Source of the DNA: Proteles cristata cristata
Lineage: Eukaryota; Chordata; Mammalia; Carnivora; Hyaenidae
DNA: 64,000 nt
Assembly: GCA_017311185.1 (NCBI GenBank)
Contig: JAESUZ010004533.1
Span: forward strand, 1,240,001-1,304,000
Direction of reading: 5' to 3'
In this document: piece by piece, positions 47,484 through 58,902 of the stretch
Layout of the letters: every line of letters begins with the position of its first letter
Position numbering within the stretch: the first letter of the stretch is position 1
The notes under the pieces: model-generated
Databases searched by the model: none
Seen by the model: the letters and a program-made list of their open reading frames with translations, nothing else
What the model was told of the DNA's origin: nothing
Program-made: the position numbers and the translations under genes

Positions 47484-49149
47484 AAAATCACACACAGTGC
47501 CACTGGAATTCAATTCTTCTAGGCTATGGAACTGAATCCAAGATAATTCCCTGTCCTTGTATTAAACTATGCTGGAACCAAGCAAAATTAATTTAGTTGC
47601 TTACTCCAGGAAATACCTGCTTCTAGAAGATAAGAGTATGAACCAACTAAATGGATTACTTATCAAGACTGTTTCCTGATCGAGACTTGCTTTGACCCTT
47701 CCTTCTATGTACCCACCAATGAAGTTATGATGTCTTAAATGCTACCAAATTCTGACTAATTTCTATGAGAAAAGATCCCCTTAAAATCATCCAGTTCAGT
47801 CCCCTAAAACTCTACAAACACCTTGCCCTAATTTCCCATTTTGAGACTATTAAGACTCGGCCAAGGTTGCATTCTTCCTCACTGTGCTAAATCTAATAAC
47901 TTAACTTTCAACAAGTTTTTCTGGCTTTTTTGAAGAATCAGTAATTGACAACCAAGTATCTCTGTGATGTGTCTCTACCACATCAGTGTATATGAAATTC
48001 CATCCTTCTTCATTTCCCAACTATATGGACTTGAGCATGTGAAGTACCTTCTCCTAACTGTCCACTGTCAGCTTTCATACAAATTGGCTACCGATTTTTT
48101 TCTTCAATGTCAATTTTGGCTGGAACCTGGCCTGAGTCCCCAAACATGTGATGAAGCCCTAGTTACCGATCTTCTTAACCTATCTTAACAATTAAAGACC
48201 CGACTTTTACAACTATCATTAAACGACTAGTATAAATAGAATTTATATTTGACTTAGTATATGTTTGAATCAATTACCTAACACTTAGTAGTTTTGTAAA
48301 ATTTAGGACTAGAGAACTTTCCTGAGCCTCAGATTCCTCAGTTATATATTGTAAAACATATTAAATTAGCATTCTGTATGTGGATATATTTTACGAATAT
48401 AAAGTATCAAAGATGTACTATTTAGTTAGTAGTCTCTCAGTGGGCTAGAATATTTTGTTTACTACAGAAGCAAAACAAGATTAATGGCCTTGTGAATTTG
48501 GATTAATAAACTACCTTGTTAACTTGAGCTACATTCTTTGTAGCAGACAAAATATAGCTCATACAACAATCTACAGCAACAATTTGAGTGGTCAAGAACC
48601 ACTTATTCAAATTTTTCCATCATTCAGGACACTAATGCCTTATTCTCCCGGCTCTTGCTAACTGACAGTTGGCTACTGAAATTCATTAGCATCAGAGTGT
48701 GAGAGTGAGGGAGGGATGTGAGTGGAGATAAAACTCCATTCTGTATGTGACTTCCTGTTAGCAACTGTGAAATATTTGTTAGGGAGCAGACTTTACTTTT
48801 GCAATTATCCTTTCCTCATGCAAGGAAGGGCTAAGAAAAGCATAGGCTATAAATATTTAACTTTATGGTCTGTGTACTATGACATCAAATGGCTTCAGAG
48901 GGACAGCTATGCCAAAATGTATTATAACTTATGTCATTAATTTCTGCCAGTTGGGGCTATAATTCTAACTGTTAAATCTATGCCATTTGTATGTACATAA
49001 CATGACATATATTTATATATTCTACATAAGTGTAAGTATGTATTTATTTCATACACATATACTTGAAAGAGATGAATATTTAAGGTTAATTTTTCTAAGA
49101 GCATATGCTTGTTTTGTCTTTAGAGTAACATAAATACTTAGCAGTCACT
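47484..49149. other. Unassigned DNA
   Basis: AT-rich, no repeat named. ORFs at 47964-48188 and 48722-48940 show no domain. Confidence 0.4.
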
Positions 49150-49183
<34 letters not shown>

Positions 49184-49244
49184 CAGAGAGACAGAGAGAG
49201 AGACAGAGACAGAGACAGAGACAGACAGAGAGAGACAGAGAGAG
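49150..49244 (+). repeat. (GA)n-(GACA)n purine-rich microsatellite
   Basis: Pure GA units pass into GAGACA/GACAGA hexamer-like units over about 95 bp. Confidence 0.95.
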
Positions 49245-50239
49245 GTGGAGGCTTACATTTTCTTTTCAGGCTGACCCGAACCTGACTTTCAAATTGAAAT
49301 GGATAAAAGATGGAAAATGGAAAAGTCCTAGATATGGTAGGGGCTTTTTAAAAAAGTTTTTTAAATTCTCCATCTTTAAGTGACTGAAAGGGGATTTCCA
49401 GTAAATAAGAGTTTGATTCAGCCATTAATATCAAATGAAGCACCTAGGGAGGTTTACATAGCTGGAGGCATTATTCAGAGGCAGAACTCCTCACTGTTCC
49501 CTCAGGGCACACATTGTTAGCAATCAGAGGCAGTTAACAAGCTCTACGCTGTGTTCTCCCCAGGTTGCAACTCCGGAAACTTATGAGAAGCTCTTCAAGA
49601 AATGCTTCATTAGAATTCCTCACAGTAGTCCAGCTTGGAGGACACAAAGGGCAAATTCAGCTGTGACCAGGACTATATATAAGAAAAAGTTTAGTGATTA
49701 AAAAAAAAAGAAAGAAAAGAAATCACTCCTATGGCTAAAGCTAATCTCACAAAAACGCAGTGACTTACTAATAATACACATCTAACATTCCTTTATTCAT
49801 TTTGACTCTTTGTAAGAAAGGAATAAGCTCACTGAAAAACAAACTTCCATATTATTTTATTTATTTTGAAAATATATAGTGTGTGGTTATAACAATCAAT
49901 TAATGCTAAATATGGCAATTTTACAACTAGTGCTTTAAAACTACTAGCTTTTAGTAATTCAGCAGTGAAAGAAGGTATGCACATTTCTCAGTAATGCTAA
50001 GGGTCTTGGGCAGTTCTAGGAGGTCAGAATCTACTTCAAGGCCATAGCAGCTTGAATTGAAGGGGTCCTATACTCAAGGATCAATCAGTAGTGATCCCAT
50101 GCTCAGGCTGCCCTCATCTTCCCTTACTGTTTCTGAGAAACTGTCAAGATCTTTGCAATATGTAATACTCCATGGAGAAAATCTAAACCCAGCTTTCAGA
50201 AATAAAGTAAGCAATTTAATTAAAGTACACCATTAAGAA
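49245..50239. other. Unassigned DNA
   Basis: No repeat or exon recognised. Confidence 0.4.
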
Positions 50240-51085
50240 AATAGACAAACCACAGACTGGAGAAGACTCACACTACATTTATCTGACAAAGGATTTGTAT
50301 CTAATCTATATAATGAATTCTTACAGATCAACATTAAAGGAAAACTAATTACCACTCCCCTCCTCCCCCACGCCCGGCAAAGGCACTAGAATTGTGTGGA
50401 TGGGTTTTTTTTTGTATGTGTATCCTTCTTCATTTTCTTTTTCTTCTTAGATTTGTTTAGATGTTTTTAAAAAGAGGATATACAAAAAACCAGCAGGCAC
50501 ATGAAAAAGGTGTTAATCATTATTATTTGGGGAAAGCAAATTAAAATACGCACAAGTGGCTAAAATCAAAGACTGCCAATAGCAAGTGATAACATAAACG
50601 GAAGAGCTAGAGCCCTATAGACAGCTAGGAGCATAAAATGGCACACTATTTTTGAAAACTGGAAATTTCTTGCAAATGAAACACATTTCTCCAATAATTA
50701 CACATCCACTTCTAGGTATTTACCCAAGAGAAATGAGAATGTTTTTCAAAGTCTTGTACAAGAATGGTTATACTAGTCTTATTTATAGTAGCCCCCAAAT
50801 TAAACATAACATGAATATCCATCATCAAAAGATGACTCAGCAAATTATGTTATATTCATACAGTGAAATGATACTTAGCAATGAAAAGGAATGCATTAGT
50901 GATGCACACAGCAACATGGATGAATTTCAATAACATTATGTTGAAGAAAAAGAAATGGAATGTGTATACACACACTAACACATCTGAATCTCAAAAACAT
51001 GCTAAGTATAAAAGTAGTTGCCTCTGGAGGAGGTTAAATTTCCCAGAAAGGGGCATGAATATAGTCTCTTACCTCCTAAATGGTA
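50240..51085 (+). mobile_element. Old L1 (L1M) 3' part, with an internal insertion
   Basis: CCACAGACTGGAGAAGACTC and GACAAAGGATTTGTATCTAA start the ORF2 C-terminal region. ACTTCTAGGTATTTACCCAA, AACATGGATGAATTTCAATA and AGTTGCCTCTGGAGGAGG follow. About 50345-50465 does not fit L1 order and may be a small insertion or local rearrangement. ORFs at 50652-50933 and 50881-51096 are ORF2 shreds. Confidence 0.7.
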
Positions 51086-51803
51086 TGGGGGTATAATTTT
51101 CCCCACATCACCGCGCAAGTTTCTGGATGTCAACAATTCAACCCTTTCTGACACCACCTAGAAACAGCACCAGATCCCACAGGTTAAGGGCTCAGGCCCA
51201 CAAGATTACCCTCCGCTTCAAACGCCAGTTGCAAGTCCAAGTTGTTACTATACTTCTGACCAACTGGCTATGAATCAGAGGTCTGCATGTCTTGGGTTCC
51301 ACTGATTGGTTAGAGTTGCTCACAGGTCTGAGGAAACCAGTTTACTCACCACATTTCCAGTTCATTATGAGGGTATTGAAGAACATGAAGCAATAGCTGG
51401 ACAGATGAGCAGCATAAGGAAAGGTTTGTGGGAAGGAGCGAGAAGCTTCCCTTTCCTCTTTGAGTGCGCCACTCTCCACGTGTCCACCAACTCGGAAGCT
51501 CTCCAAACCCTTTCCTTTTGGGTTTTTATGAAAACTTACTTAATCATTGGCCACTGGCCATTGGTTCAACCAGCTCCTATCCCCTCCTTGGAGATAGAAC
51601 TGATTCAAACCTCTAATTACAGGTTTAGTTACCCTGGTAACCAGCCCCCACTCTTCCAGCCTTCCAAAAGTAACTATTAACATTACAAAAGACACCTTCA
51701 CAGTTCTCAGCACCTAGGGAATTTCAAGGATTTTCGGAGCTCTGTACCTGAAACTGAGACAAAAACCAAATATATGCTTTTTGTTCTAAATCACAACATC
51801 ACA
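51086..51803 (-). mobile_element. ERV1-like LTR, no internal sequence
   Basis: The reverse complement starts TGTGATGTTGTGATTTAGAA and contains a CATAAAAACCCAAAAGG TATA-like box near 51525. It reads CTTGTGGGCCTGAGCC and ends in a G-rich region at TATACCCCCA. The length (about 700 bp) and element order fit a class I LTR whose family I cannot name. The TSD is not clear. The 124-codon ORF at 51306-51680 runs antisense through it and is not a gene. Confidence 0.6.
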
Positions 51804-52125
51804 GTGGCATTTCCTTGTACCTTTGTGTGATTTATGTCTCTCACCATAATTATATTTAATGATCTTTACCATTCCTGAACAGTTTATATTCAATGGTAAT
51901 ATTCTTTATCATTCTTGAGTAGTTTCTGAGACACTGAATTTTCAAATCAGGGAGAATTTTAAAAAGTCTTACCTTCCCCGTTCAAATTCTGTCACAACAA
52001 AAAAACTGGGAAAGAAACCCTACATAACTTTTAGAATTAAAAAATTATGCTACTTTCAACATAACTATCATATCTGTTTCCCTCATTTATATTTGCATCC
52101 CCATTTTGTCATTTTAAAATTAAAG
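51804..52125. other. Unassigned DNA between LTRs
   Basis: AT-rich. A diverged short tandem duplication is visible (TTAATGATCTTTACCATTCC and TATTCTTTATCATTCTTGAG). Confidence 0.4.
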
Positions 52126-52753
52126 TGTTATACCCAGATCGCAGTATCCTCACCGACCAGAGACCACCAGGGAGACCGAGTCACGCATGCAAAGGCAAAG
52201 GGCTTTATTACGGGCTTAAGCTTGGGCTCACAGACTTCACCAGCGTATGGGTCCATGCTGAGAGCCTCGAACAAGGGCAGAGTAGGGTTTTTATGGGGTT
52301 TAAGATGGGGGAAGTTACAGAACTTGTGACATGGGAACAGTGATCCAATCATAATAATTCAACATCATTGACAGCGGGTTTGACCATACACATTGTCTAG
52401 AGTATTCGTTACTTTTGGCGGGATCCAATTACAACATTTGGAGTACCTTTAATTTCAACCAATCACAGAGCGAGCCTAGAGTCTTGTTCGGCGACTAACA
52501 GGTTAACTTTAACATTAGGTAACAGGGTCCTATCTATAGTTTCTATCTCCAGGCCTCTCCCTTAGTAATGTGGAGGGTGGTTGCTGGCCTTTCTTGATTG
52601 GGTGTTGCAAGGGTGGTTTCTCCTGCCTTGGGCAATGTGTAACTGCCTGACAGTTTTGGGAAAGCTGAAACTCAGGCCTTCTAGTTCAGAGGGGAAACTT
52701 AAAGCCTGTCATGGAGTCAGTTTGGTTTAGACGTTTAGACTTGTGGCCTTACA
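52126..52753 (-). mobile_element. Solo ERV1 (gammaretrovirus-type) LTR with 4-bp TSD
   Basis: Read on the minus strand the element starts TGTAAGGCCACAAG and ends GATCTGGGTATAACA, so it has TG...CA ends. It contains ATTGG (CCAAT-type) boxes, a CATAAAAACCC TATA-like box near 52290 and AATAAAGCC at about 52205. A GGTCTCCCTGGTGGTCTCTG U5-like end follows. The flanks are AAAG on both sides (52122-52125 and 52754-52757), the 4-bp duplication made by gammaretroviral integrases. No gag, pol or env is present, so this is a recombination-derived solo LTR. ORFs at 52093-52352 cross the R-U5 region and are not genes. Confidence 0.85.
52200..52300 (-). promoter_or_regulatory. LTR core promoter and polyadenylation signal (minus strand)
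   Basis: On the minus strand CCATAAAAACCC (TATA-like, about 52289-52300) is followed about 85 bp downstream by AATAAAGCCC (about 52198-52209). This is the spacing of a U3-R boundary and poly(A) signal. Present activity is unknown. Confidence 0.5.
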
Positions 52754-52825
52754 AAAGTACTAAATATATTTGTAATAAAACCCATTTAAGTGTGGTAACG
52801 TTAGTTTATAGTAACCACAATCGAG

Positions 52826-53572
52826 ATGTTGATTGATGAGAGGACATAGGGCTAGCTGACCTGCCGCAAACACCCAGCTTCCACCCTAAGGTGAGAGATG
52901 CATGCCTGAGGCACTCCTGGCTGCCTGTGAACTAAGGAAAGGAGAAACACAAAGGGTTAACTGATAGAGATCATAGTCCTACAGGACCTTAGTCTCTATC
53001 TATTTACCAATATCTTAGTAAGTCACAAGAAAAAGGCAATCTTGTCAATAGCCTAATCTCCAGAAACCTATAGACCCCCTTTTCCTCGAGCCCCAATGAG
53101 CCCAACATCACCTCTCCATATTGATATGAGGAACAAAGGCAGAAGGAAAAGGCATATAGAAGTAAATTTCCTTATACCCTGCAGCCCATTGACAAATACT
53201 TGAGGCAGGCAGAGTAAAATGTTTCTCCAGGAACTCCCTACTGTCTTAATGTTAATACTTTGCTAGAGGGAAGAACAACCCTAGCTTGGCAATAGCTAGG
53301 CCTCCAGTATCCACTGAGTCTTCTTTATTTAGCATATGAAAATCTCATTGGAAACTTCTCCTGGACTTTACCTCCCCCAGTTCCAGTCTCTCCTCATGGT
53401 CCTAGGGCAGTTCTGCCTGCAACTGGGTACTATTCCCATATTTAATAAAACCACCTTTTTGTACCAAAGAAGGCTTCAAGATCTCTTTCTTCATCGTCTG
53501 CTCTGTATCCCACAAACCCCACTGCCACCCCAAAAACCTCATCACAGATCACATCCCTCATTACCAAGTGTT
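52826..53572 (+). mobile_element. Probable second LTR-like element, opposite orientation
   Basis: It starts near TGTTGATTGATGAGAGGACA. Balanced composition, CCTTAGTCTCTATCTATTTA and AGGCAGGCAGAGTAAAATGT follow, and late in the element TTTAATAAAACCACCTTTTTG gives a polyadenylation signal (about 53441) some 130 bp from the end. Old L1 sequence seems to resume at about 53578. This layout suits an ERV LTR, but I cannot name the family, and the ends and TSD are uncertain. The ORF at 53336-53578 lies within it. Confidence 0.45.
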
Positions 53573-53577
53573 AAATA

Positions 53578-53800
53578 GAATAAGTAAGAATAGATATCGC
53601 TGTCTTGTTCCTTTTCTTAGACAGAAAGTGTTTAGTCTTTCACAAGTGAATCTGATGCTAGTTTCAGGCTTAAATAACCGGTCCTGAATAAGGATGAGGT
53701 AGAGTCTTCCTGTACTTGGTTGGTTGATGTTAAATTGTAGAGATTCTAGATTCTGTATTTTTCTCTGAATAGTGTCCTAATGTTTTAAGAGAATCAGTTT
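53578..53800 (-). mobile_element. Old L1 ORF2 fragment
   Basis: The plus strand reads CGCTGTCTTGTTCCTTTTCT, AGTGTTTAGTCTTTCACAAG and TGAATCTGATGCTAGTTTCA, the antisense of the L1 reverse-transcriptase region. Confidence 0.6.
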
Positions 53801-54011
53801 AGTATTTCTTTTAGCCATTTATAAAGGAGTTTTCTTTATTTAGAACTGATAGATCCTAGGTGGTATGATGCATTTAATATATACAAATATACATAAATAA
53901 TGTAGACTCTAGTAGGAAGGAAAATGTGAATTGTTAAAGAAAATAAATCTATAGTTTAACAAAATGGTTATTCCTCAGAGAAAACATACTTTGGCTGCCC
54001 TTGCTGTACTT

Positions 54012-54051
<40 letters not shown>

Positions 54052-54068
54052 CGTGCACGCGCGCGCGC
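54012..54068 (+). repeat. (TG)n-(CG)n alternating tract
   Basis: About 18 TG units pass into GTGCGTGCGTGCACGCGCGCGCGC. The whole tract alternates purine and pyrimidine and includes a dense CpG cluster. ORFs across it at 53949-54191 are repeat translations. Confidence 0.95.
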
Positions 54069-54170
54069 AGGGGCGCTTGCGCTGAAAGTATGGGTTTGTG
54101 GGAGACAGGAGAAGACAATATTCTTTTGAGTGTCATGCAAATTCAATACTGGCAACAGAATTTTTTAAAA

Positions 54171-54349
54171 TATAGTTTATTACCAAATTAGCTAACATAC
54201 AGTGTATACTGTGTGCTCTTGGTTTTGGGGATAGATTCCCGTGATTCATTGCTTATATACAACATCCTGTGCTCATACCAAAAAGTTCCCTCCTCAATGA
54301 CCATTACCCATTTTTCCCTCTCCCCCACACCCCCCCACACACACAATGA
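54171..54349 (-). mobile_element. Very short 5'-truncated L1 3' end with TSD
   Basis: About 179 bp of L1 3' UTR in reverse: TTTATTACCAAATTAGCTAA, TTGCTTATATACAACATCC, CCCTCTCCCCCACACCC. The TSD is CAACAGAATTTTTTAAAA (54153-54170) against CAACAGAATTTTTAAAAA (54350-54367). Confidence 0.88.
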
Positions 54350-54376
54350 CAACAGAATTTTTAAAAATTTCTTAAT

Positions 54377-54589
54377 GGGGTGCCTGGGTGGCTCAGTCAG
54401 TTAAGCATCTGACTTTGGCTCAGGTCATGATCTCACGGCTGTTGGAGCCCCGGATCGGGCTCTGTACTGACAGCTCAGAGCCTGGAGCCTGCTTCAGATT
54501 TTGTCTCTGTCTCTATCTGCCCCTCCCTTGCTCATGCTCTGTCTGTCTCTCTCTCTGAAAACAAATTAAATAAGCATTAAACCAAATTT
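54377..54589 (+). mobile_element. CAN-SINE with target-site duplication
   Basis: Starts GGGGTGCCTGGGTGGCTCAG, with GGAGCCCCGGATCGGGCTCT and tail AAACAAATTAAATAAGCATT. The TSD is AAAAATTTCTTAAT (54363-54376) against AAAAAGCATCTTAAT (54590-54604). The left copy overlaps the right TSD of the adjacent L1. Confidence 0.95.
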
Positions 54590-54604
54590 AAAAAGCATCT
54601 TAAT

Positions 54605-56414
54605 ATATATATGCATGTTAATATATACTTATGTCTCTTAATTATACATAATTTGTTACATGTTCTTATGTATGTATGCAATGTGTAAATTATAATGTAT
54701 TTGTGGTATTCATTTTAATTTATATAATTATAGTGTTTATAATGTACATATTTTATATATTAATACACACAAACTTTTAGAGTGTGTATATCCTATTTAC
54801 ATTACTATGATAAAAACACAAAAATAATGGAGTACATTCTTGATTTCAGCCATGTGTTCCCTCATTCTATAAATATTGGAGGGACTGACACGATATGAAA
54901 ACTCAGAACTGTGATGATGATTGAAAAGGTTCCAACAATAAAGGTGAGTGATACTTTGGGAAGCACAAGATTAAACCTTTCTGTTTGTGTTGTCTGGCTC
55001 TTCCCCTATAATCCTATTCACATGCTCTCTCATATGTAAATAACTAGATAAACTCTTAAATAGATTTGAAGCAATTGTCACTCCAGGAATAAATGGGATA
55101 GATGTAGAACAGGAAAAGAAGGGATAAAGCTCCTAGCTTTATTAAAAAAGGAAACTGCAGAGATGAAAGAGCATGATCTTCGCAGTCTGACCTGGAAATT
55201 CAAGACAAAAAATTTATGTCCCTAATTTTATAGCTTCTTCACATTATAAATAACATTAAAAATACTCGTCTCTTAAAGGTGTGAAAATGAAATAAGTTTA
55301 CAGTATTACCAAGTTTATATTTAATAAATGACAGTTCTATGATTCTAACAATAGGTAACCTAACAGCACAAGAAAACAATAAAACATATTCAGAGAAGTT
55401 AAAAATGACAGAAAGCAGACAATTTTGAAGAGGACAAAATGGCATTTGCATCTAAATTAGGCTAGTTAGATGGAGGCCTTCTCTGAAAGCTCAAACTTAC
55501 TATAATGGAATTAAAGATTTCATTTATAATAAGAATATCCATAACAATTTTATCATGTAGTTATGTAAACAAAAACAGTAAGCACCCATGTTACTAGTTG
55601 GGAATTTGGCAATTCTTTGCTTTATTAACATGTATTTATAATAATTACTTAAAATAATGAAGTATATAAATACATGTGAATAATGCTTAGCAAAATTTCC
55701 CTGTCTATGTGCATAAAATACATGTTAAAATCATTCATTTAGAGTTCAATCCTAACGTGTTATTCCAATGGCTCATGTCACCAGTCAAGTGTAAGTATGA
55801 GGTATGGAGGGAGCTCATATCAATGCAACTGCATCAGGGAGAAGAGATGATCAGAAACCAGGGAGGAAACCTACCTCTAGGAATAGATCTGGAACAAATG
55901 TACCAGATTCAGAAGCATAGCAAAAAAGCCAGGTAATTTAACACATAGTGATCCGTGATACATGAAGTAGGTAAGTAAGATTTAGTAGGCAATGTGGGTG
56001 ACAGTTGAAAGTTTGAGAGTTTTATGACTGATAATTGTCTTACATGGATTTTTTCCCACCAGTGTCTGCTAATTGAGAGTTGGATACCAGGAGTGAATAG
56101 AAAGTTTAAATTTAAATCAGAATTCAAATCACAGAGAAGGAAAAAGACAAAAGCTAGTGGCTCTTCTGAGTTCTATCCAAAGAGGCTATGGTAGATGATA
56201 AAAAGGAAAGCCACAGGTACTTCAGAATGGTAATTTGGTATTTCTAGGAGGATTGGATGTCCTATGAAATGTGGTTAAAGATAGACAACCTAGGTGGTTG
56301 GTTGAATATAGGAAGTTCTAAAACCTAGGAGTAGACACATTTAACTTTCTCTAGGCCAAGATGTGGACCATTCTTAAGCAGTGGATCCCATATTCATGAT
56401 TAAGTGTGTGAACA
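54605..56414. other. Unassigned AT-rich DNA
   Basis: 54605-54800 is TA-rich. No repeat or exon recognised further on. Confidence 0.4.
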
Positions 56415-56420
56415 CTTGAA

Positions 56421-56465
56421 AAAAAAATTTTTAATGTTTATTTATTTTTGAGACAGAGAGAGACA

Positions 56466-56468
<3 letters not shown>
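56421..56468 (-). mobile_element. CAN-SINE tail fragment
   Basis: Only AATTTTTAATGTTTATTTATTTTTGAGACAGAGAGAGACAG-type sequence is present, the tail and end of body in reverse. It runs directly into a TA microsatellite where the rest of the SINE should be. Confidence 0.75.

Positions 56469-56508
<40 letters not shown>
56468..56508 (+). repeat. (TA)n microsatellite, about 20 units
   Basis: A pure AT dinucleotide tract, followed by imperfect ATATATAT copies up to about 56550. Confidence 0.95.
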
Positions 56509-56509
<1 letters not shown>

Positions 56510-56549
56510 AATATATATATGCTATAAATATACATATATATGCTATGTG

Positions 56550-57764
56550 TCATTTACATGTATTTTACATGTATTTTAGTTTGTTACTCTTACAGAACAC
56601 ATCAAACAGATGAATCTCAGTTGAGCAATTCAGGGCTAGGCTTCAAGGGTAGAAAGTGTTTTACATTGATGAGGTGTATGGGAGTATTTTTTAGACTTTA
56701 TAATGAGCAGCAGATAAGTTTTCATTTATCTGATGACAAAACAGGACAAGGAGTTATATTTGGGTACTTTAACTTTGCATAAAGTATGCGATCAACTACT
56801 TTCAGTGGGACACATCATTTAAAAGTGATTACAATCACAGCTGCTACAATGATGAAGGTTCCATAAGAGTTCTTTTTCAGGTATACAGCATGTTGTGACA
56901 TTTTGCAGAATAGGTTTTTACTTGCTTTTCCATCTTAAAAATTTACATTACTCATCTATATCCCATTACTCCATTGAAGATGGAGATTTATGTCTTAGAG
57001 CAATGTATATTTTGTGGCAACAGGCTGGAGAGTGACAGCAGGCTAGTACATACTTTTATGGGAATGGTAACACAGGAATGGATTGCAAAGCAATTCTCAA
57101 TCATCTGCAAAATGCAAACTTGGTAAGCTTGCAAACAAGACAAAACTACAAATTCTGCCATTACATGTAAAAAATAGCAGATCATGATAGAAATCCTAGC
57201 TATGTTTGATGGTTGCGATATTTTCTTAAATCTGAACATGAAAAACGCCTTAACTTTGATTTTATCCATTTTTTCCCCATAAATTATAAGTGAAGAAAAA
57301 GAGGTGGTCAAGAATAATATGTCCCAGTGGAGATTAAAGAAAAGAAAACAACTCTTGTCCATATACTGGTATAAGTGATAATACTCAGATAATTTTATTG
57401 ACAGTGATCTATTTAAGTCCTATTCTGAACTGTGTGGTTTCAAAAAATAACACACAGTCAGTATGTATTATGAGTTATCTTTCTATTTAGTTTAGATGGG
57501 TTTCTGTAGCCTATATATAAAAGAAATGAAATGGTTATACGGCAAAAATTCAAGTGTGGGAGAGCTAGCAGTTCCTGATAGTGGGAAGGAGGCCATGAGT
57601 TCTCTCTACAACGGATTTATATCCTGGATGGAGTGAACCTAGAAGCACTCTTCTGTTATGAAAGTAAATTTGTATGAAATTCATCCATTGCCTCAACAGT
57701 GATCGGCCAGCCACAGGACTACATCCAGAGATGATGGATGTAGCAGAAATTCAGTTCTGAAGTA
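56550..57764. other. Unassigned DNA
   Basis: No repeat assigned. The largest ORF (56988-57362, minus, 124 codons) is hydrophobic and Phe/Leu-rich but has no domain I recognise. Confidence 0.4.
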
Positions 57765-57883
57765 GTAACAGTCATTGAAATTATTAAATACTTGTAATGT
57801 TTCAGGCATTGTTCTTTAACATAGAACTTTACATATGTTATTTAACATTCACAGTAGCCTCATGACCTGGATACTGTTTTTTT

Positions 57884-58096
57884 TTTTTTAATGTTTTGTC
57901 TTTTTCTGAGAGAGAGAGAGAGAGAGAGAGCGTGAGCAGGGGTGGGTCAGAGAGAGACACAGAATCTGAAACAGGCTCCAGGCTCTGAGCTCGCTGTCAG
58001 CACAGAGCCTGACGTGGGGCTCAAACCCACGAACTGTGAGATCATGACCTGAGCCGAAGTCAGACGCTTAACTGACAGAGCCACCCAGGTGCCCCA
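57884..58096 (-). mobile_element. CAN-SINE with target-site duplication
   Basis: T-run tail, pure GA run, GAATCTGAAACAGGCTCCAG, and a head ending GCCACCCAGGTGCCCC. The TSD is GATACTGTTTTTT at about 57870-57882 and 58097-58109. Confidence 0.95.
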
Positions 58097-58111
58097 GATA
58101 CTGTTTTTTAA

Positions 58112-58902
58112 ACTTACCTTTTCATTGTAGAAAAAACAATATAACATAAATTTTACCATCTACCTATTTTACTTGTGTTTATTATATTCATACTGTTGGG
58201 CAACCAAACTCCAAAACTTTCTCAACTTTCCAAACTGAAATTCTATACCGATTAAACAGTAATTCCTCACTTTCTCCTTCTCTCTGGCCCTGGAACACAC
58301 CATTCTTCTGTTTCTATGAACTTAGCTTCTCTAGATGCCTCATACAGGAGGAATTATATAGTATTTGTCTTTTTTTGTGGCTGACTTATTTCATTTAGTA
58401 CAATATCTTCAAGATTGATCCATGTTGTAACATGTTTCTGAATTTCTCTTTTAAGGCTGAGTAATATTCCATTGTGTGTGTGAGTGTGCATGAGCGCGCA
58501 CACACACACAAACTTCATTTTGTTCATTAGTTGATAAACTCTTTAGTTGCTTTCACCTCTTAGTTATTGTGAAGTGATGCAATAAATATAGGTGAGCAAA
58601 TATCTCTTCAAGATTCTGCTTTCAGTTCTTTTGGCTATATATCCAGAAGTATAAATCCACCCAGAAGTGGATTTGCTAGATCATATGGTAATTCTATTTT
58701 AAAGTGTTTTTCAGAACTGCCATACTATTTTCCATAGTGGTTGTACCATTTTACATTTCCACCAACGATGCACAGGGTTTCCATTTCATCACATCCGTAT
58801 CAACACTTTTTAATTTCATTTATTTAATTTTTAGTAGTAGCCATCCTAACTGATGTGAAGCGGTATGTCATTGTAGTTTTCATTTGCATTTCCTGGTATC
58901 AT
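58112..58902 (-). mobile_element. L1MA/L1MB-like 3' end and ORF2 C-terminus
   Basis: The plus strand reads ATAACATAAATTTTACCATC, TGTTGGGCAACCAAACTCC, CAAGATTGATCCATGTTGTA, GGCTGAGTAATATTCCATTG, TTTTGGCTATATATCCAGAA, CATTTCCACCAACGATGCAC and CATTTGCATTTCC. This is the classic antisense of a mammalian-wide L1MA/MB element. Confidence 0.88.
58474..58510 (+). repeat. (TG)n...(CA)n palindromic tract in L1
   Basis: TGTGTGTGTGAGTGTGC and GCGCGCACACACACAC face each other around ATGA, giving a self-complementary alternating tract. Confidence 0.85.

Noticed and set aside
51306..51680. 124-codon plus-strand ORF
   Set aside because: It runs antisense through an ERV-type LTR.
52093..52352. Three overlapping ORFs
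   Set aside because: All cover the R-U5 end of the solo LTR. There is no coding signal.
56988..57362. 124-codon minus-strand ORF with hydrophobic segments
   Set aside because: Phe/Leu/Ser-rich from AT-rich DNA, with no domain recognised and no splice or promoter context. Comparative data could reopen it.
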